This document shows, piece after piece, positions 18,092 to 27,080 of a DNA stretch of 38,939 nt (position 1 is its first letter; each line of letters starts with the position of its first letter). A program made the translations under genes and the position numbers. The notes beneath the pieces are model-generated. The model saw nothing but the letters and a program-made list of their open reading frames with translations, was not told where the DNA came from and did not search any database. This DNA comes from Akkermansiaceae bacterium (GTDB lineage: Bacteria > Verrucomicrobiota > Verrucomicrobiia > Verrucomicrobiales > Akkermansiaceae): assembly GCA_947491475.1 (NCBI GenBank), contig CANLKN010000029.1:1-38939 (forward strand), in the 5' to 3' direction.

Positions 18092-19312
18092 TCAGAACAC
18101 TTCGGGTTTGGGGATCGCGCCGTAATACCCGGCATTGTAGCGGGAGAAGAAATTCTCCTCACGCCGCACGCCCGGAATATCGCAGAGCCTTTTGGCGTGG
18201 CTCACACAATTGGCGTCCTTCTCGACCAACACGATTTGCTCCTTCGTCAAACGGTTCAGGATTTCCACATGATGGCAGGTGAAGAGGAGTTGGGCCTTCT
18301 TGGGGTTCAATTCGGGATCCGCGAACAGGTCCAGCAATGTCGGAATCAAATGCGGATGCATGTCGGATTCCATTTCGTCGATCACCGCAACACCGCCGTC
18401 GGTTAGAACCGGGAAAAACCGGCGCAGCACCAGAAACAGCCTTTTTGTTCCCGAAGATTCCAAAGCCATGGGGAATTCCACCTCGGCCCCTTCCACCCGA
18501 TGGCGGACGAATGGGAAAGGAACCTCCTCCTCACGCTTCTTGTTGGCATCGAACAGCGTCGTCTTCTTGATGATGAAACCGGAAATTCCCAGATCCGCGG
18601 CGATCAGTCGTTCTTCCAGACTCTCCAGCAAATGTGGGTTTGCATCAAAGTAGGCGGCTGCCTCGATCAACGACTGGAGTTCGTTTTCGCTCACCGAGTC
18701 TTTCTTGCCAGTGCGGCTCACGTTGGTCTCGACCACTCCGAGCGCACGGTCGATCTTGGAAATCTCCTTGGAACCTGTCAGCAACCCTGCGGCAAACATC
18801 GATGCATTCGGACGATCCTGGAGCAAGCGGGAGATCGCCGCACGGTCCACATCGAAATCCCGGGCCGTGACTTTGCCCTCGCTGTCCCGCGACATCAGAG
18901 TGCGGAAATAGCCGGTCTCCGGGTTGAATTGCGATAGTTTCTCGCCCACCACCGCTGTCGGCAACAACTCGCATTCGTAGCGGTAGAATCCGCCGTTCCC
19001 TTCAAACTCGACCTTGAAGCTGACCGGAGTGTCCCGGTTCAAATGGAAAAACCCATCCACCGGAATCGGGTCCTTCTCCCCGAGGTGCTGGTAGGAGTGG
19101 CGCAGGAAAAAACTGAAGAACACCAGGCCCTTGAGCAGGTTCGTCTTACCGGAGGCATTCGCCCCGAAGACGCCCATCAACAGGGAAACCCGGTCGTTCA
19201 AAAGCGACGTGGTGAAACTGTTGTCCGTGTCCACGCTCGCGCTCGCCGTGAAGGAAATCGCGGCGGTTTCACGGTAGGAGCAGAAATTTCCAAACTCAAA
19301 GTTGCGGATCAT
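18092..19312 (-). CDS. AAA15-family ATPase, RloA-like
   Basis: 406 residues. SMC/ABC-like ATPase of the AAA15 group, the partner of RloB/AbiLii/AriB-type TOPRIM nucleases in antiphage systems. Walker A is GVFGANASGKTNLL (K56), the ABC-type signature ESSGTKR is at 285-291, Walker B is GGVAVIDEMES (D312, E313), and the switch His is in FTCHH (347). The central part (60-280) lacks a long coiled coil, as in RloA. Rlo genes (restriction-linked ORFs) were first named in Campylobacter type I loci, which fits the position here inside an hsd locus. It has its own 167-bp upstream gap with a possible promoter and operator, and a 2-bp gap to the TOPRIM gene. Confidence 0.85.
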   Translation of the reverse strand: MIRNFEFGNFCSYRETAAISFTASASVDTDNSFTTSLLNDRVSLLMGVFGANASGKTNLLKGLVFFSFFLRHSYQHLGEKDPIPVDGFFHLNRDTPVSFKVEFEGNGGFYRYECELLPTAVVGEKLSQFNPETGYFRTLMSRDSEGKVTARDFDVDRAAISRLLQDRPNASMFAAGLLTGSKEISKIDRALGVVETNVSRTGKKDSVSENELQSLIEAAAYFDANPHLLESLEERLIAADLGISGFIIKKTTLFDANKKREEEVPFPFVRHRVEGAEVEFPMALESSGTKRLFLVLRRFFPVLTDGGVAVIDEMESDMHPHLIPTLLDLFADPELNPKKAQLLFTCHHVEILNRLTKEQIVLVEKDANCVSHAKRLCDIPGVRREENFFSRYNAGYYGAIPKPEVF

Positions 19313-19363
19313 GGCTGGGGGAGTGTTACCCCTAAAACGTCACAGAAAAAGCGTTTTTGCGTA

Positions 19364-19411
19364 AAAATCTGCAAAAGCGTCGGTTTTTGTCAAAAAATGA
19401 TCAAGGATCAT
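19364..19411 (-). promoter_or_regulatory. candidate promoter and operator dyad of rloA
   Basis: On the minus strand TTGACA (19393-19388) is followed after 18 bp by GATTTT (19369-19364), a weak -10. Immediately upstream lies a perfect dyad ATGATC-CTT-GATCAT (19411-19397). The whole gap is AT-rich compared with its neighbours. The TTGACA is clear; the -10 and the operator role are inference. Confidence 0.35.
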
Positions 19412-19479
19412 CCTCACACGTTCAGCTCCTGAACCGGTTTCCGAAACGCGGTAGAGACTCATGGGAATGCGGGATCTGA

Positions 19480-19893
19480 CTATGGCATAAACTGGCACCC
19501 ACGAGCCGAAGCTCTGATTGCAAGATGCTGTGCCCGCTTCTTTTGGTGGCCTTTGGAAGTCACCTTGTTGAAATCAATGAGGCAGTGTGCCGGGTTGTTT
19601 TTCAACCCCTCCTCCGAGTCTTCGATGGGATTTTTCCGAAGCACGAGATCACCCGCCGCGGTGATTTCCTCAAACGAGATGGCCCAAGTCCCGGCAGACT
19701 GAAAGCCGAGATTCTTTGTGAAGTGAGTCCACGAGCCTTCCGCCGTTACCCTTCTGGAATCATCCACGGAGAGCTTTCCTTCATCCTTTGGCGTCGGATT
19801 GAACGCCTGACTGCTGGGAACGCCGTCAGGGGCATGGCTGGGATGAACTTGCCGATAGACAAGGTCGTTCGCTTTCCATTCTTCGCTCATCAT
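19480..19893 (-). CDS. small conserved protein of an unnamed two-gene module
   Basis: 137 residues. I do not know a named function. The sequence has the look of a conserved small family recalled from genomes in which such proteins begin LYRQVHPS...DG..SSQAF.PTPKDE..LSV; here LVYRQVHPSHAPDG, SSQAFNPTPKDEGKLSVDD, then LGFQSAGTWAISFEE. Conserved charged and aromatic residues cluster in the first half; the last 30 residues are basic (SKGHQKKRAQHLAIRASARG). No signal or membrane segment. Its ATG overlaps the TGA of the preceding 362-residue gene (ATGA, 19890-19893), so the two are made together. Location inside a type I/Rlo locus suggests a defence or toxin-antitoxin role, which is inference. Confidence 0.7.
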   Translation of the reverse strand: MMSEEWKANDLVYRQVHPSHAPDGVPSSQAFNPTPKDEGKLSVDDSRRVTAEGSWTHFTKNLGFQSAGTWAISFEEITAAGDLVLRKNPIEDSEEGLKNNPAHCLIDFNKVTSKGHQKKRAQHLAIRASARGCQFMP

Positions 19894-20978
19894 CCGAGAA
19901 GTGATGTGATTCTACCGAACGCGCCCTCCCAATCCGCCATGTCAAAGGATTCCTCCACGAAAGTATCCGCCACGATGTCGGTGGCGTAGAGTTCGAGACG
20001 ATTCGCCGCAAAGATGACTTCCAGCTCGACGCGTGCGGTCGGCTTGATCCATTCCAGACTCACGTTGCCCTCCTCAGTGGGGACCACCGCGGGATAATCA
20101 ATCCCCAGAGGAAATGCCTCGATCAAATCCTCGGACAGGCGTTCGAGATTCAGGCGGCGCGGTGCGGTGCCGTGCCCCTCCAGCCAGCCGTTTTTCAGTT
20201 TGCTGAGATCGTCGATGGCCGAGACGAGCGCATAGTGTGGAACGATGTCCAAATATTCGATTTCCTTGATGGACTTGAGTCGGTCGTTCACATCATAAAC
20301 ACCAACACCCTGTATGTGGGCGTAGAGGATGTTGTTGCCGAGCGCTTTCTTGAGTTCCGCGAGGAATGGCTGGTCGTATTCGAAGCTCACTTTTTCATCC
20401 TCGCCGGTGCGTAGCTGCCCCTCGAATTTTTCTGTGTCGAGGCTGAAAATTCGTCCCACGACATCCACTTCGACCTCATAGGTGGTTCCTATGGCCAAGG
20501 CGAGATGCTTGCGCTTGGCAGGTGTGAGGGCGGAGGGGTTGTCTGCATTGTCCGGCGTCCACTCCAGCCTTTCGCCCGCCTCCAGCGAACGGCCGATCCG
20601 GTTGAAATAGGAATAGAGATCCTTCGGAAATGCAGCCGGCAGCTTGTCCCCCTCTGCGGTGGCGATCACCTCGTTGATGAGCGTTTTTGCTTCGGCGAAC
20701 TCGTCTGGCAATGGATTCACCAAGACTCCGGCCATGACCAATGCGAGCAGCGGCTTTGCGCTGCCGGGGTCCACCTTCTCAAGGTGCAGGTGAAAGCCAT
20801 CAGCAAAGCCCTTGGGGACACGCTGGCGGTCGCGGTTCTTGGTCAGGTAAAGGTGCTTCGCCAATTCCACGACCAATTCCTCATACGCCACAAGATCCTT
20901 CGCCGCAGAAAGCGGGAGGGTGTTTTCGTCGAATCTCGGGCCGACGAATTTCGGCTGGATGAAGGGTTCCTTGGCCAT
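19890..20978 (-). CDS. uncharacterised protein, larger partner of the two-gene module
   Basis: About 362 residues from the ATG at 20978 (MAKEPFIQPKFVGPRF); an ATG at 21002 would add eight residues. No named family recognised. The N-terminal part has FVGPRFDENTLPLSAAKDLV and a YEELVVELAKHLYL helix, then GFADGFHLHLEKVDPGSAKP; the C-terminal half is acidic with mixed alpha/beta character (VARVELEVIFAANRLELYATD-like strands). No nuclease, ATPase or membrane motif is obvious. It follows hsdS by 37 bp and overlaps the 137-residue gene by four bases. It may recognise a ligand or act as the larger part of a toxin-antitoxin pair; neither is shown by the sequence. Confidence 0.7.
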   Translation of the reverse strand: MAKEPFIQPKFVGPRFDENTLPLSAAKDLVAYEELVVELAKHLYLTKNRDRQRVPKGFADGFHLHLEKVDPGSAKPLLALVMAGVLVNPLPDEFAEAKTLINEVIATAEGDKLPAAFPKDLYSYFNRIGRSLEAGERLEWTPDNADNPSALTPAKRKHLALAIGTTYEVEVDVVGRIFSLDTEKFEGQLRTGEDEKVSFEYDQPFLAELKKALGNNILYAHIQGVGVYDVNDRLKSIKEIEYLDIVPHYALVSAIDDLSKLKNGWLEGHGTAPRRLNLERLSEDLIEAFPLGIDYPAVVPTEEGNVSLEWIKPTARVELEVIFAANRLELYATDIVADTFVEESFDMADWEGAFGRITSLLG

Positions 20979-21015
20979 CAGAAGCAACGGGAGGCTAGCC
21001 ATTCAGCGTTGCTAA

Positions 21016-22347
21016 TCAATCCGTTTGTTTTTCCGTTTTGGAAGGCAAGGCATCCCGCACATCGATCTTCCCCGTGACGGCGGCGGAGATGAGGGCGCTG
21101 CGGCGCTCCTTGAGCAAGGCGATGGCTCGCTCCGCCTTCGCCTTCAATTCGTCGATCTTCCCGCATTTCTCGTCCAGATGCGCGACGATGGCGCGTTGCT
21201 CGGCGAGGGGCGGGAGGGCGATGGGCATGTTCTCGAAGCCGAGTTGGTTTACATAGGTGATCGTCGCAGCCGTCCCGATTTGATCGAAGTAACCAGCAGA
21301 GTTAATAACACAATGGCGCAGAAATTTCGCTTCGACTTGATCGCTCGGAATGAATGCTTGAAGCTGCTGGTTGATTATAACATCTGCGTTGTTGATGGTT
21401 GCGAGACCAAATGTTCCGACGCAACTGGCGATCACCGCTCCCGATTTAAGAATACGTGTGCCAGCGTCTCGTGCGGCTTGCTCCGAAACCCACAATGCCG
21501 TCGTCGTGATTTCTTCTGCACGCATTTGCTCCATTGTCATCCAGCACACGCCGTCACCGTCAGCGTTCAGTTCGGGTTTGTTGCGCTGCGGGACGAAAAT
21601 AGAAGAAACACGCTTGGCTGGAAAAACACGCCAATGCTCCGGCACCTCCCCGAGCCATTCGATGCCGGAGGGTTTGAGTTTGGCGGTGGGATCGAGGCCG
21701 CGGGTGACGGCGTGGCTGATGAGAGCCTGGCGCTTTTCCTTGAGCAACTCGATCAGCCGCTCCTGCTTCGCCTGCAAGGCATCCAGCTTGCCACACTCCC
21801 GGTCGAGGAAGGACGCTATCTGGTGTTGCTCGGGGAGGGGCGGGAGGGTGAGAGAAATTGCAGCCATCTCCGAAGCGTTGATTGCGGGATAGCTCACGCC
21901 CGTGGAGCGGGAGATGACTTCATCGACGAAGTAGCCTGATTGCAGTGAAAACTTGGCAAAGTGGGAATCGAGTCCATTTCGGGGCCGAATCACTGCAAAA
22001 CCCGTGGAGACGATTAGATTCGCCGGAGGTGCCACGACCGGAGCAATCGCTTTGAGATAGGTCCGCACGGTTGATGCGATCACATCGCCGTCTCGGACCC
22101 GACGACGAGCCCGAGAGGGAGCATCACCAAATCGAAATGTTTCGGTGCATTCGATTCCGGTTTCAAGTGATACGCTTCCAATATCCACATATTCGATCTC
22201 CTCGTCCTCACCGAAGTTCTCCGACAAAACATCGTCATTGAAAGTGGCGATGACTTTCAATGGCTTTACCTCCCACCCATCTGGCACCTCCCCGAGCCAC
22301 TCGACGCCGGACGGTTTGTATTTCGGATAAGGACGGTAGGCGCTCAT
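21016..22347 (-). CDS. hsdS: type I restriction-modification specificity subunit HsdS
   Basis: 443 residues with the two-half design of HsdS, each half a target recognition domain plus a spacer helix; together they recognise a bipartite DNA site for HsdM. The halves start with near-identical KPSGVEWLGEVP (11-22) and KPSGIEWLGEVP (225-236). Each half ends with a conserved region: PPLPEQHQIASFLD (169-182) plus a long helix LDALQAKQERLIELLKEKR, and PPLAEQRAIVAHLD plus IDELKAKAERAIALLKERR. Full length, no break. The ATG overlaps the stop of the DUF1016 gene (ATGA). Confidence 0.93.
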   Translation of the reverse strand: MSAYRPYPKYKPSGVEWLGEVPDGWEVKPLKVIATFNDDVLSENFGEDEEIEYVDIGSVSLETGIECTETFRFGDAPSRARRRVRDGDVIASTVRTYLKAIAPVVAPPANLIVSTGFAVIRPRNGLDSHFAKFSLQSGYFVDEVISRSTGVSYPAINASEMAAISLTLPPLPEQHQIASFLDRECGKLDALQAKQERLIELLKEKRQALISHAVTRGLDPTAKLKPSGIEWLGEVPEHWRVFPAKRVSSIFVPQRNKPELNADGDGVCWMTMEQMRAEEITTTALWVSEQAARDAGTRILKSGAVIASCVGTFGLATINNADVIINQQLQAFIPSDQVEAKFLRHCVINSAGYFDQIGTAATITYVNQLGFENMPIALPPLAEQRAIVAHLDEKCGKIDELKAKAERAIALLKERRSALISAAVTGKIDVRDALPSKTEKQTD

Positions 22348-23360
22348 GCGTCACCCCCTTCGGTGGCTTGTTCTTGGAGTAGGTAGAACTCGTGGAGTTT
22401 GCGCTGGAGGAGTTGTTTGTCGGGGAGCTGGGTCTGGTATTCGGCGATGAGGGCCGGGGAGAGGTTGCGGCTCATGGCGTATTCGACGACTTCGGCATCC
22501 TTGCTGGCGCAGAGCAGCACGCCGATGGCGGGGTTTTCGTGAGGTTTCCTCACATCGCGATCGAGGGCTTCGAGGTAGAAGCCGAGTTTGCCGAGATATT
22601 CCGGCTCGAAGCGGCCGACCTTGAGCTCGAAGGCGACGAGGCAGTTGAGGCCGCGATGGAAGAACAGGAGGTCGAGCGCGAAATCACGCCCGCCGACCTG
22701 GAGCGGGAACTCGGTGCCGATGAAGCAGAAATCGCGGCCCAACTCGATGAGGAAGTCGCGAAGCTGGAGCAGCAGGCCTTTATGGAGATCGGCTTCGCTG
22801 TGGCCGGCGGGGAGGTCGAGGAATTCGAGCAAGTAACTGTCCTTGAAAATCGAGAGGGCCTCGGGGTGGATTTGTGTGAGGAGGGCCGATGCCTGGGGCG
22901 GTGAAAGGACGGTGCGCTCGAAGAGAGCCCCCTTGATCTGGCGTTCCAGCTCGCGTTTCGACCATTGTTCGCGGACAGCGAGGCGCACGTAGAATTCGCG
23001 CTCCTCGGGGCGTTTGGACTGGTTCAGGATGATCATGTGGTGGGTCCACGGCAATTGTCTCACCAGTGGTGAGACAATTTCGTCAACGCGGTAGGTTTCG
23101 TAAAATTGCCTCATCCTGAACAGGTTCGGACGGGTAAAGCCGCGGAGGCCCGGGTAAGTGACGGCGATGTGGCGGGCGAGTTGCACGATCACTCCTTCGC
23201 CCCATTCGGCGGTGTCGAGTTTCCGACTCAGGTGCTCGCCAACCTGCCAGTAGAGGTCAATGAGGGCGGTGTTGACCGCCTGGTAGGCACGCTGGCGAGC
23301 GCTGGCAATGAGATCGAGGATCTCGCGGAAGTCTGGAGAGGGGGCGGGGAGGTCTTTCAT
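22344..23360 (-). CDS. PD-(D/E)XK nuclease family protein (DUF1016, YhcG-like)
   Basis: 338 residues. N-terminal DUF1016 helical domain (about 10-150; [38 protein letters not shown]), then a C-terminal PD-(D/E)XK nuclease domain: [18 protein letters not shown] with D230 and [10 protein letters not shown] with E245-x-K247. Such proteins are often encoded inside type I restriction loci; their exact role is not settled. It is wedged between hsdM and hsdS, overlapping both by ATGA, so it must be expressed with them. With HsdR motor absent from the window, this is the only intact conventional nuclease domain of the locus. Confidence 0.88.
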   Translation of the reverse strand: MKDLPAPSPDFREILDLIASARQRAYQAVNTALIDLYWQVGEHLSRKLDTAEWGEGVIVQLARHIAVTYPGLRGFTRPNLFRMRQFYETYRVDEIVSPLVRQLPWTHHMIILNQSKRPEEREFYVRLAVREQWSKRELERQIKGALFERTVLSPPQASALLTQIHPEALSIFKDSYLLEFLDLPAGHSEADLHKGLLLQLRDFLIELGRDFCFIGTEFPLQVGGRDFALDLLFFHRGLNCLVAFELKVGRFEPEYLGKLGFYLEALDRDVRKPHENPAIGVLLCASKDAEVVEYAMSRNLSPALIAEYQTQLPDKQLLQRKLHEFYLLQEQATEGGDA

Positions 23361-25381
23361 GCGCCTGCCACCTCCTGGAGCAGTTCCTGGATTTCACCGG
23401 TGACTTCGGCGAGCTCGGCGTCGATGGCATCGAGCTGGCGCGGCGGGTTGTAGGTGTAGAAATGGCGGTTGAAGGGGATCTCGTAACCGACGGTGCCGAT
23501 GCCACCGTCCTTGTCGTCGCGCTTGGATTCGTCGATCCATGCGAGCGGGACGTGGGGTGTGACCTCGCGGGCGAAGTAGGCGTGAATGTCCTCGCCGAGC
23601 GGGACGTTCTCGTTGTCGCGGAGGTCGGGGTTGGGCTCGATGTGGCCCTTGGCATCTTTGCAGATTTCCGCGTCGTCGTCGTGCTCGCCGAGGTGCTTGA
23701 GGAGCAACTTGGCGACGGCTGGGGAAAAAGCGAAGTCGGTGGGTTTGAGAACGGCTTTGAAATCCTTAAGGAAGGCGGTGCGGGAAAGGTAGGACTCCTG
23801 AATGGTATCAAGCACCTCCAGGAAGACGCCTTGTTCGTCTGGATCGAGTTTTCCCCATGCCGCATCGGCAGTGAGCGCGGCGCGTTTTTCCAGGTTCTGG
23901 GGATCGATGCGGAGTTGGAGCGGGCGTTCGACCGTGATGCGCCGATAGCCGAAGGCGGTGGTGGGAAACAATTTCGAGCGCAGCGGGAGATCGCCGGGGG
24001 CGGGTTCGTGCGGCCGGGCGTCGGCAAATAGGCGGGTGATGGCGGTAATGTGGTCCTCGGAGAACTGCTTACGCTTCGAGCCGAGGGATTTGCGCATCTT
24101 CTCGTGGCAGTCGGCGGCGTGGATGAGCTGGACGAGGCCCCTGCGGTGGGCGGGCTTGCGGTTGGAAAGGATCCAGATGTAAGTGGCGATGCCCGTGTTG
24201 TAGAACATGTCCGTGGGCAGAGCGACGATGGCCTCGACGAGATCATTCTCCAACAGGTAGCGGCGGATCTCCGACTCGCCGGAGCCCGCGCCACCGGTGA
24301 AGAGCGGCGAGCCATTGAGGATGATGCCAATGCGCGAGCCGCCTTCCATTTCGCCGGTTTTGCCTTTCTGGAGCGGGCGCATCTTGGCGACGAGGTGCAT
24401 CAGGAACAGCAGCGAACCATCCGACACCCGCGGCAGTCCCGGGCCGAAGCGGCCGGCGAAGCCCTTGTGCTGGTATTCATCGGTGATGACCTTCTGGATC
24501 TTCTTCCAATCCACGCCGAAGGGCGGATTGCTGAGCATGTAATCGAAGAGGATGCCGGCGAGTTGATCGTCGGAGAGCGTGTTGCCGAGGCGGATCTTCG
24601 AAACGTCGAGTCCCTTGATGAGCATGTCCGCCTTGCAGATGGCGTAGGACTCCGGGTTCAGTTCCTGGCCGAAGGGGGCGAGGCGGGCGTGGCGGTTCAG
24701 CTCATGGACGTATTCCATGCCGCTGGAGATCATGCCGCCGGTGCCCGCGGTGGGGTCGTAGATCGAGCGGACGATGCCTTCCAGCGTGAGCAGCTCGTCA
24801 TCCTCAATGAAGACCAGCGCGGTGGTCAGTCGCACGATGTCGCGGGGCGTGAAGTGCTCGCCGGCGGTGTCATTGGAAGACTCGGCGAATTTCCGGATCA
24901 GCTCCTCGAAGACGAGGCCCATGTGATAGTTGTCGATGGCTTTGGGCGAAAGGTCCCACGCGGCGAAGCGCTGGACGACGAGGTAGAGCAAGTTCGCGTC
25001 GTCGAGCAGGTGGATGAAGTCGAGGAACTTGAAGTGCTCAAAGATCTCGCGGGCGTCGGCGGAGAAGGACTGGACGTAAGTTTCGAGGTTCCGGGCGGTG
25101 TCTGTTTCGCCGAGTTTTCCGAGATCCATCGGCGAGGAGTTGTAGAAATGCTGCTTCGCCTCGCGTAGCAGAAGCTTCTCCTGGGCCTCCAAGGGCATGG
25201 CGGCCACCGCGGGCAGCTTCGCCAGCACCGCGGCCTTGGTGGGAGTCAGCACGCACTCCAGCCGGCGCAGCAGGGCGAAGGGCAGGATGATGCGACCGTA
25301 TTGGGACTGTCTGAAATCGCCGCGCAGCAAGTCGGCGACGGCCCAGATCTCGTTGGCGGTGGAGGAGAAGTTCGGTGGCAT
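23357..25381 (-). CDS. hsdM: type I restriction-modification DNA methyltransferase HsdM
   Basis: 674 residues from the ATG at 25381 ([20 protein letters not shown]); the frame runs open further up to 25525 without similarity. HsdM_N-type helical domain first, then the N6-adenine methyltransferase domain: FTPRDIVRL (177-185), SAM motif DPTAGTGGM (209-217), catalytic NPPF (285-288). It methylates adenine at the site read by HsdS. A long C-terminal region (about 480-674) with [15 protein letters not shown] and [15 protein letters not shown] is typical of this subfamily. First gene of the operon hsdM-DUF1016-hsdS. Its promoter lies in the AT-rich gap shared with the satellite's left end. Confidence 0.94.
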   Translation of the reverse strand: MPPNFSSTANEIWAVADLLRGDFRQSQYGRIILPFALLRRLECVLTPTKAAVLAKLPAVAAMPLEAQEKLLLREAKQHFYNSSPMDLGKLGETDTARNLETYVQSFSADAREIFEHFKFLDFIHLLDDANLLYLVVQRFAAWDLSPKAIDNYHMGLVFEELIRKFAESSNDTAGEHFTPRDIVRLTTALVFIEDDELLTLEGIVRSIYDPTAGTGGMISSGMEYVHELNRHARLAPFGQELNPESYAICKADMLIKGLDVSKIRLGNTLSDDQLAGILFDYMLSNPPFGVDWKKIQKVITDEYQHKGFAGRFGPGLPRVSDGSLLFLMHLVAKMRPLQKGKTGEMEGGSRIGIILNGSPLFTGGAGSGESEIRRYLLENDLVEAIVALPTDMFYNTGIATYIWILSNRKPAHRRGLVQLIHAADCHEKMRKSLGSKRKQFSEDHITAITRLFADARPHEPAPGDLPLRSKLFPTTAFGYRRITVERPLQLRIDPQNLEKRAALTADAAWGKLDPDEQGVFLEVLDTIQESYLSRTAFLKDFKAVLKPTDFAFSPAVAKLLLKHLGEHDDDAEICKDAKGHIEPNPDLRDNENVPLGEDIHAYFAREVTPHVPLAWIDESKRDDKDGGIGTVGYEIPFNRHFYTYNPPRQLDAIDAELAEVTGEIQELLQEVAGA

Positions 25382-25548
25382 GGAAGCGGGTGGATGCTGG
25401 GAGAAATCGCCAAAGGTGTGGAAACGAGGTTGAGCGAGGTGCTCAGGGTGGGGTGAGGCAGATACGATAAAGTGGCTTCGCTGCCAAGATTTTCCCCGCA
25501 ACAGTTCCTGCAATAGAAGCAGCATTTGCCCGCATTATGCCGCATTTT

Positions 25549-25612
25549 AAATGCAAATGAACAGCGTGCCGCTTTTGCATTTGAGTCATTATAATCCATT
25601 GCAAATCAATGG
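25549..25612 (-). promoter_or_regulatory. candidate hsdM promoter with inverted repeats
   Basis: On the minus strand a perfect TATAAT lies at 25593-25588 with only a weak -35 (TTAAAC, 18-bp spacing). It is flanked by a dyad CCATTG-CAAAT-CAATGG (25596-25612) and by a second inverted repeat AAATGCAA/TTGCATTT (25549-25556 with 25575-25582). The region is AT-rich in a GC-rich locus. A 13-bp direct repeat TGCAATAGAAGCA occurs at 25509-25521 and 25630-25642. Regulation by a repressor is plausible but not shown. Confidence 0.4.
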
Positions 25613-25644
25613 TTTAAGAGGTATTTCTATGCAATAGAAGCAAG

Positions 25645-25700
25645 TGCCGGAAACAGGACTCGAACCTGCACACCTTTCGATACCAGAACCTAAATCTGGC
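25645..25700 (-). repeat. attachment site copy: tRNA-Leu 3' fragment
   Basis: 56 bp matching 32224-32279 in the intact tRNA-Leu gene, with one mismatch (A at 25651 for G). It carries the 3' half of the tRNA from the anticodon arm to the discriminator base. It is the far-end att copy left by integration of the 6.6-kb element. The fragment has no 5' half and cannot make a tRNA. Confidence 0.85.
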
Positions 25701-25732
25701 AAAGCGCCGATTTTCCCTTGTAAATCCGTTCG

Positions 25733-25786
25733 GGTGTCCAAAAGGTGCGCAATTTTCTTGCCATTCGGCGCACATTGACGCACATT
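25733..25786. promoter_or_regulatory. left sub-terminal repeats, likely integrase/excisionase arm sites
   Basis: GGTGTCCAAAAGGTG (25733-25747) is identical to 32094-32108 at the other end. TTCGGCGCACATTGACGCAC plus ATT (25764-25786) matches 32136-32158 in 19 of 23 positions and contains two GCAC half-sites. It ends 8 bp before the integrase ATG, so binding there could also control integrase expression. Confidence 0.5.
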
Positions 25787-25793
25787 CCCGCGC

Positions 25794-27080
25794 ATGGCGA
25801 GACAGAAGAAAAGACCCGACCTTGTGCATTGCAAGGTGACAGAAACCAGCCACCCAAAAGCACCATGGCGCGTATCATGGCCGGTTGAGCGCGACGGCCA
25901 GCCCGTCCGAGTGAGCAAGCGATTCTCCACCGAGAGCAAGGCGTGGAAGCACGCGGAGGAAACCGAACGCGACATTGACAACCACGGCGTGCGCTTTGGC
26001 GAACTGCCGCCCGAGGCCCGCCGCGCGTTCGACTATTACCGCGACACCGCTGCGGAGCTTGGCGAGGCCGGCGCAACCGTCCCGGCGTTTGAGCGGTTGG
26101 TTGCCGACGCGCTGGCCGCGATCCGCGCGGCGCACAACGCCCGCGAGGAAAACGCACTCGCCGTTGCCGAGGCCATCCCGCTTTTCATGGCCTACAAGGT
26201 CGGGCGCGTGGGCAAGCGGCAGGGGGAGAACCTCAAAAACCACCTCAAGCGGTTTGCTCAAGACTTCGGAACGCGCCCCCTGCGATCCATCACCGCGCTG
26301 GAAATCGAGACTTGGCTTTCATCCCTCCGCAGCCGCAAGAACCCCGACAGGCTGCCCGAGCCTCCCGTGATCGGGGCAATTGCCCGCAATGCCTACCGCA
26401 CCAGCCTGTTCACGTTTTTCAAGCACGGTTCCAACGCATCAAGGCAATGGTGTGCACTCAATCCCATTGATGCGGTTGAATCGGAAAAGATAGCCACCAC
26501 CGAGCCGCACGCATACACGCCGCAGGCTGCCGCAAAGATCATGCAGGCCGCGCTTGCCATCGACTCCCCCTTGCTGCCCGCATTGGCTCTTGAAATGTTC
26601 GCCGGCTTGCGTCCTTCCGAGGCAATGGCCATCGACCTTGCGGCGGTTGACCTCGCCGCCAAGGATTTCCGCGTGCCTGCCATTCATCGGAACGGCGAGC
26701 CGACAAAAACCGGCGCACGCATCGCGCCGCTACTACCGGCAGCAAAGGCATGGCTGGGAGCACAGCTGCGGCGCGCCGGATTTGCCTATCCTGGCGACCG
26801 GAACGGCCATTCAAGGGAAATGCGGCGCGTTCTTGAGGCGGCGGGCGTGACAGGCATTCACGACGGCGCAAGGCACAGCTTCATCAGCTACCGCACCGCA
26901 GAAACACGCGACGTTGCCGCCGTAGCCGATGAGTGCGGCAACAGCGTCCAAATGATCAAGACGAACTATCGAAAGATCGTCACCGAGGGTGCCGCCAAGA
27001 AGTTCTTCGCCATCAGACCGGAGAAACGCGTGCGGAAGGGCAAGGTAATGAACATCAAAACCGGGAGGGCCGTAGCATGA
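25794..27080 (+). CDS. int: tyrosine recombinase (satellite integrase)
   Basis: 428 residues. It catalyses recombination between the tRNA-Leu attB and the element's attP. A basic N-terminal arm-binding region (MARQKKRPDLVHC), a SAM-like core-binding domain (about 140-240, with KRQGENLKNHLKRFAQDFG), then the catalytic domain: R273 in FAGLRPSEA, R360-H361 in HDGARHSFISY, and nucleophile Y392 in MIKTNYRKIV. The box-II His is replaced by Asp (HDGARH), and the usual GHS is GNS, as in a known phage-integrase subgroup. The gene starts 93 bp from the att copy, the normal arrangement. Its stop overlaps the next ATG (ATGA). Confidence 0.9.
   Translation: MARQKKRPDLVHCKVTETSHPKAPWRVSWPVERDGQPVRVSKRFSTESKAWKHAEETERDIDNHGVRFGELPPEARRAFDYYRDTAAELGEAGATVPAFERLVADALAAIRAAHNAREENALAVAEAIPLFMAYKVGRVGKRQGENLKNHLKRFAQDFGTRPLRSITALEIETWLSSLRSRKNPDRLPEPPVIGAIARNAYRTSLFTFFKHGSNASRQWCALNPIDAVESEKIATTEPHAYTPQAAAKIMQAALAIDSPLLPALALEMFAGLRPSEAMAIDLAAVDLAAKDFRVPAIHRNGEPTKTGARIAPLLPAAKAWLGAQLRRAGFAYPGDRNGHSREMRRVLEAAGVTGIHDGARHSFISYRTAETRDVAAVADECGNSVQMIKTNYRKIVTEGAAKKFFAIRPEKRVRKGKVMNIKTGRAVA

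Noticed and set aside
24050-25168. Plus-strand open frame (372 codons) opposite hsdM
   Set aside because: Antisense to a clearly recognised methyltransferase and of biased composition with no motif.
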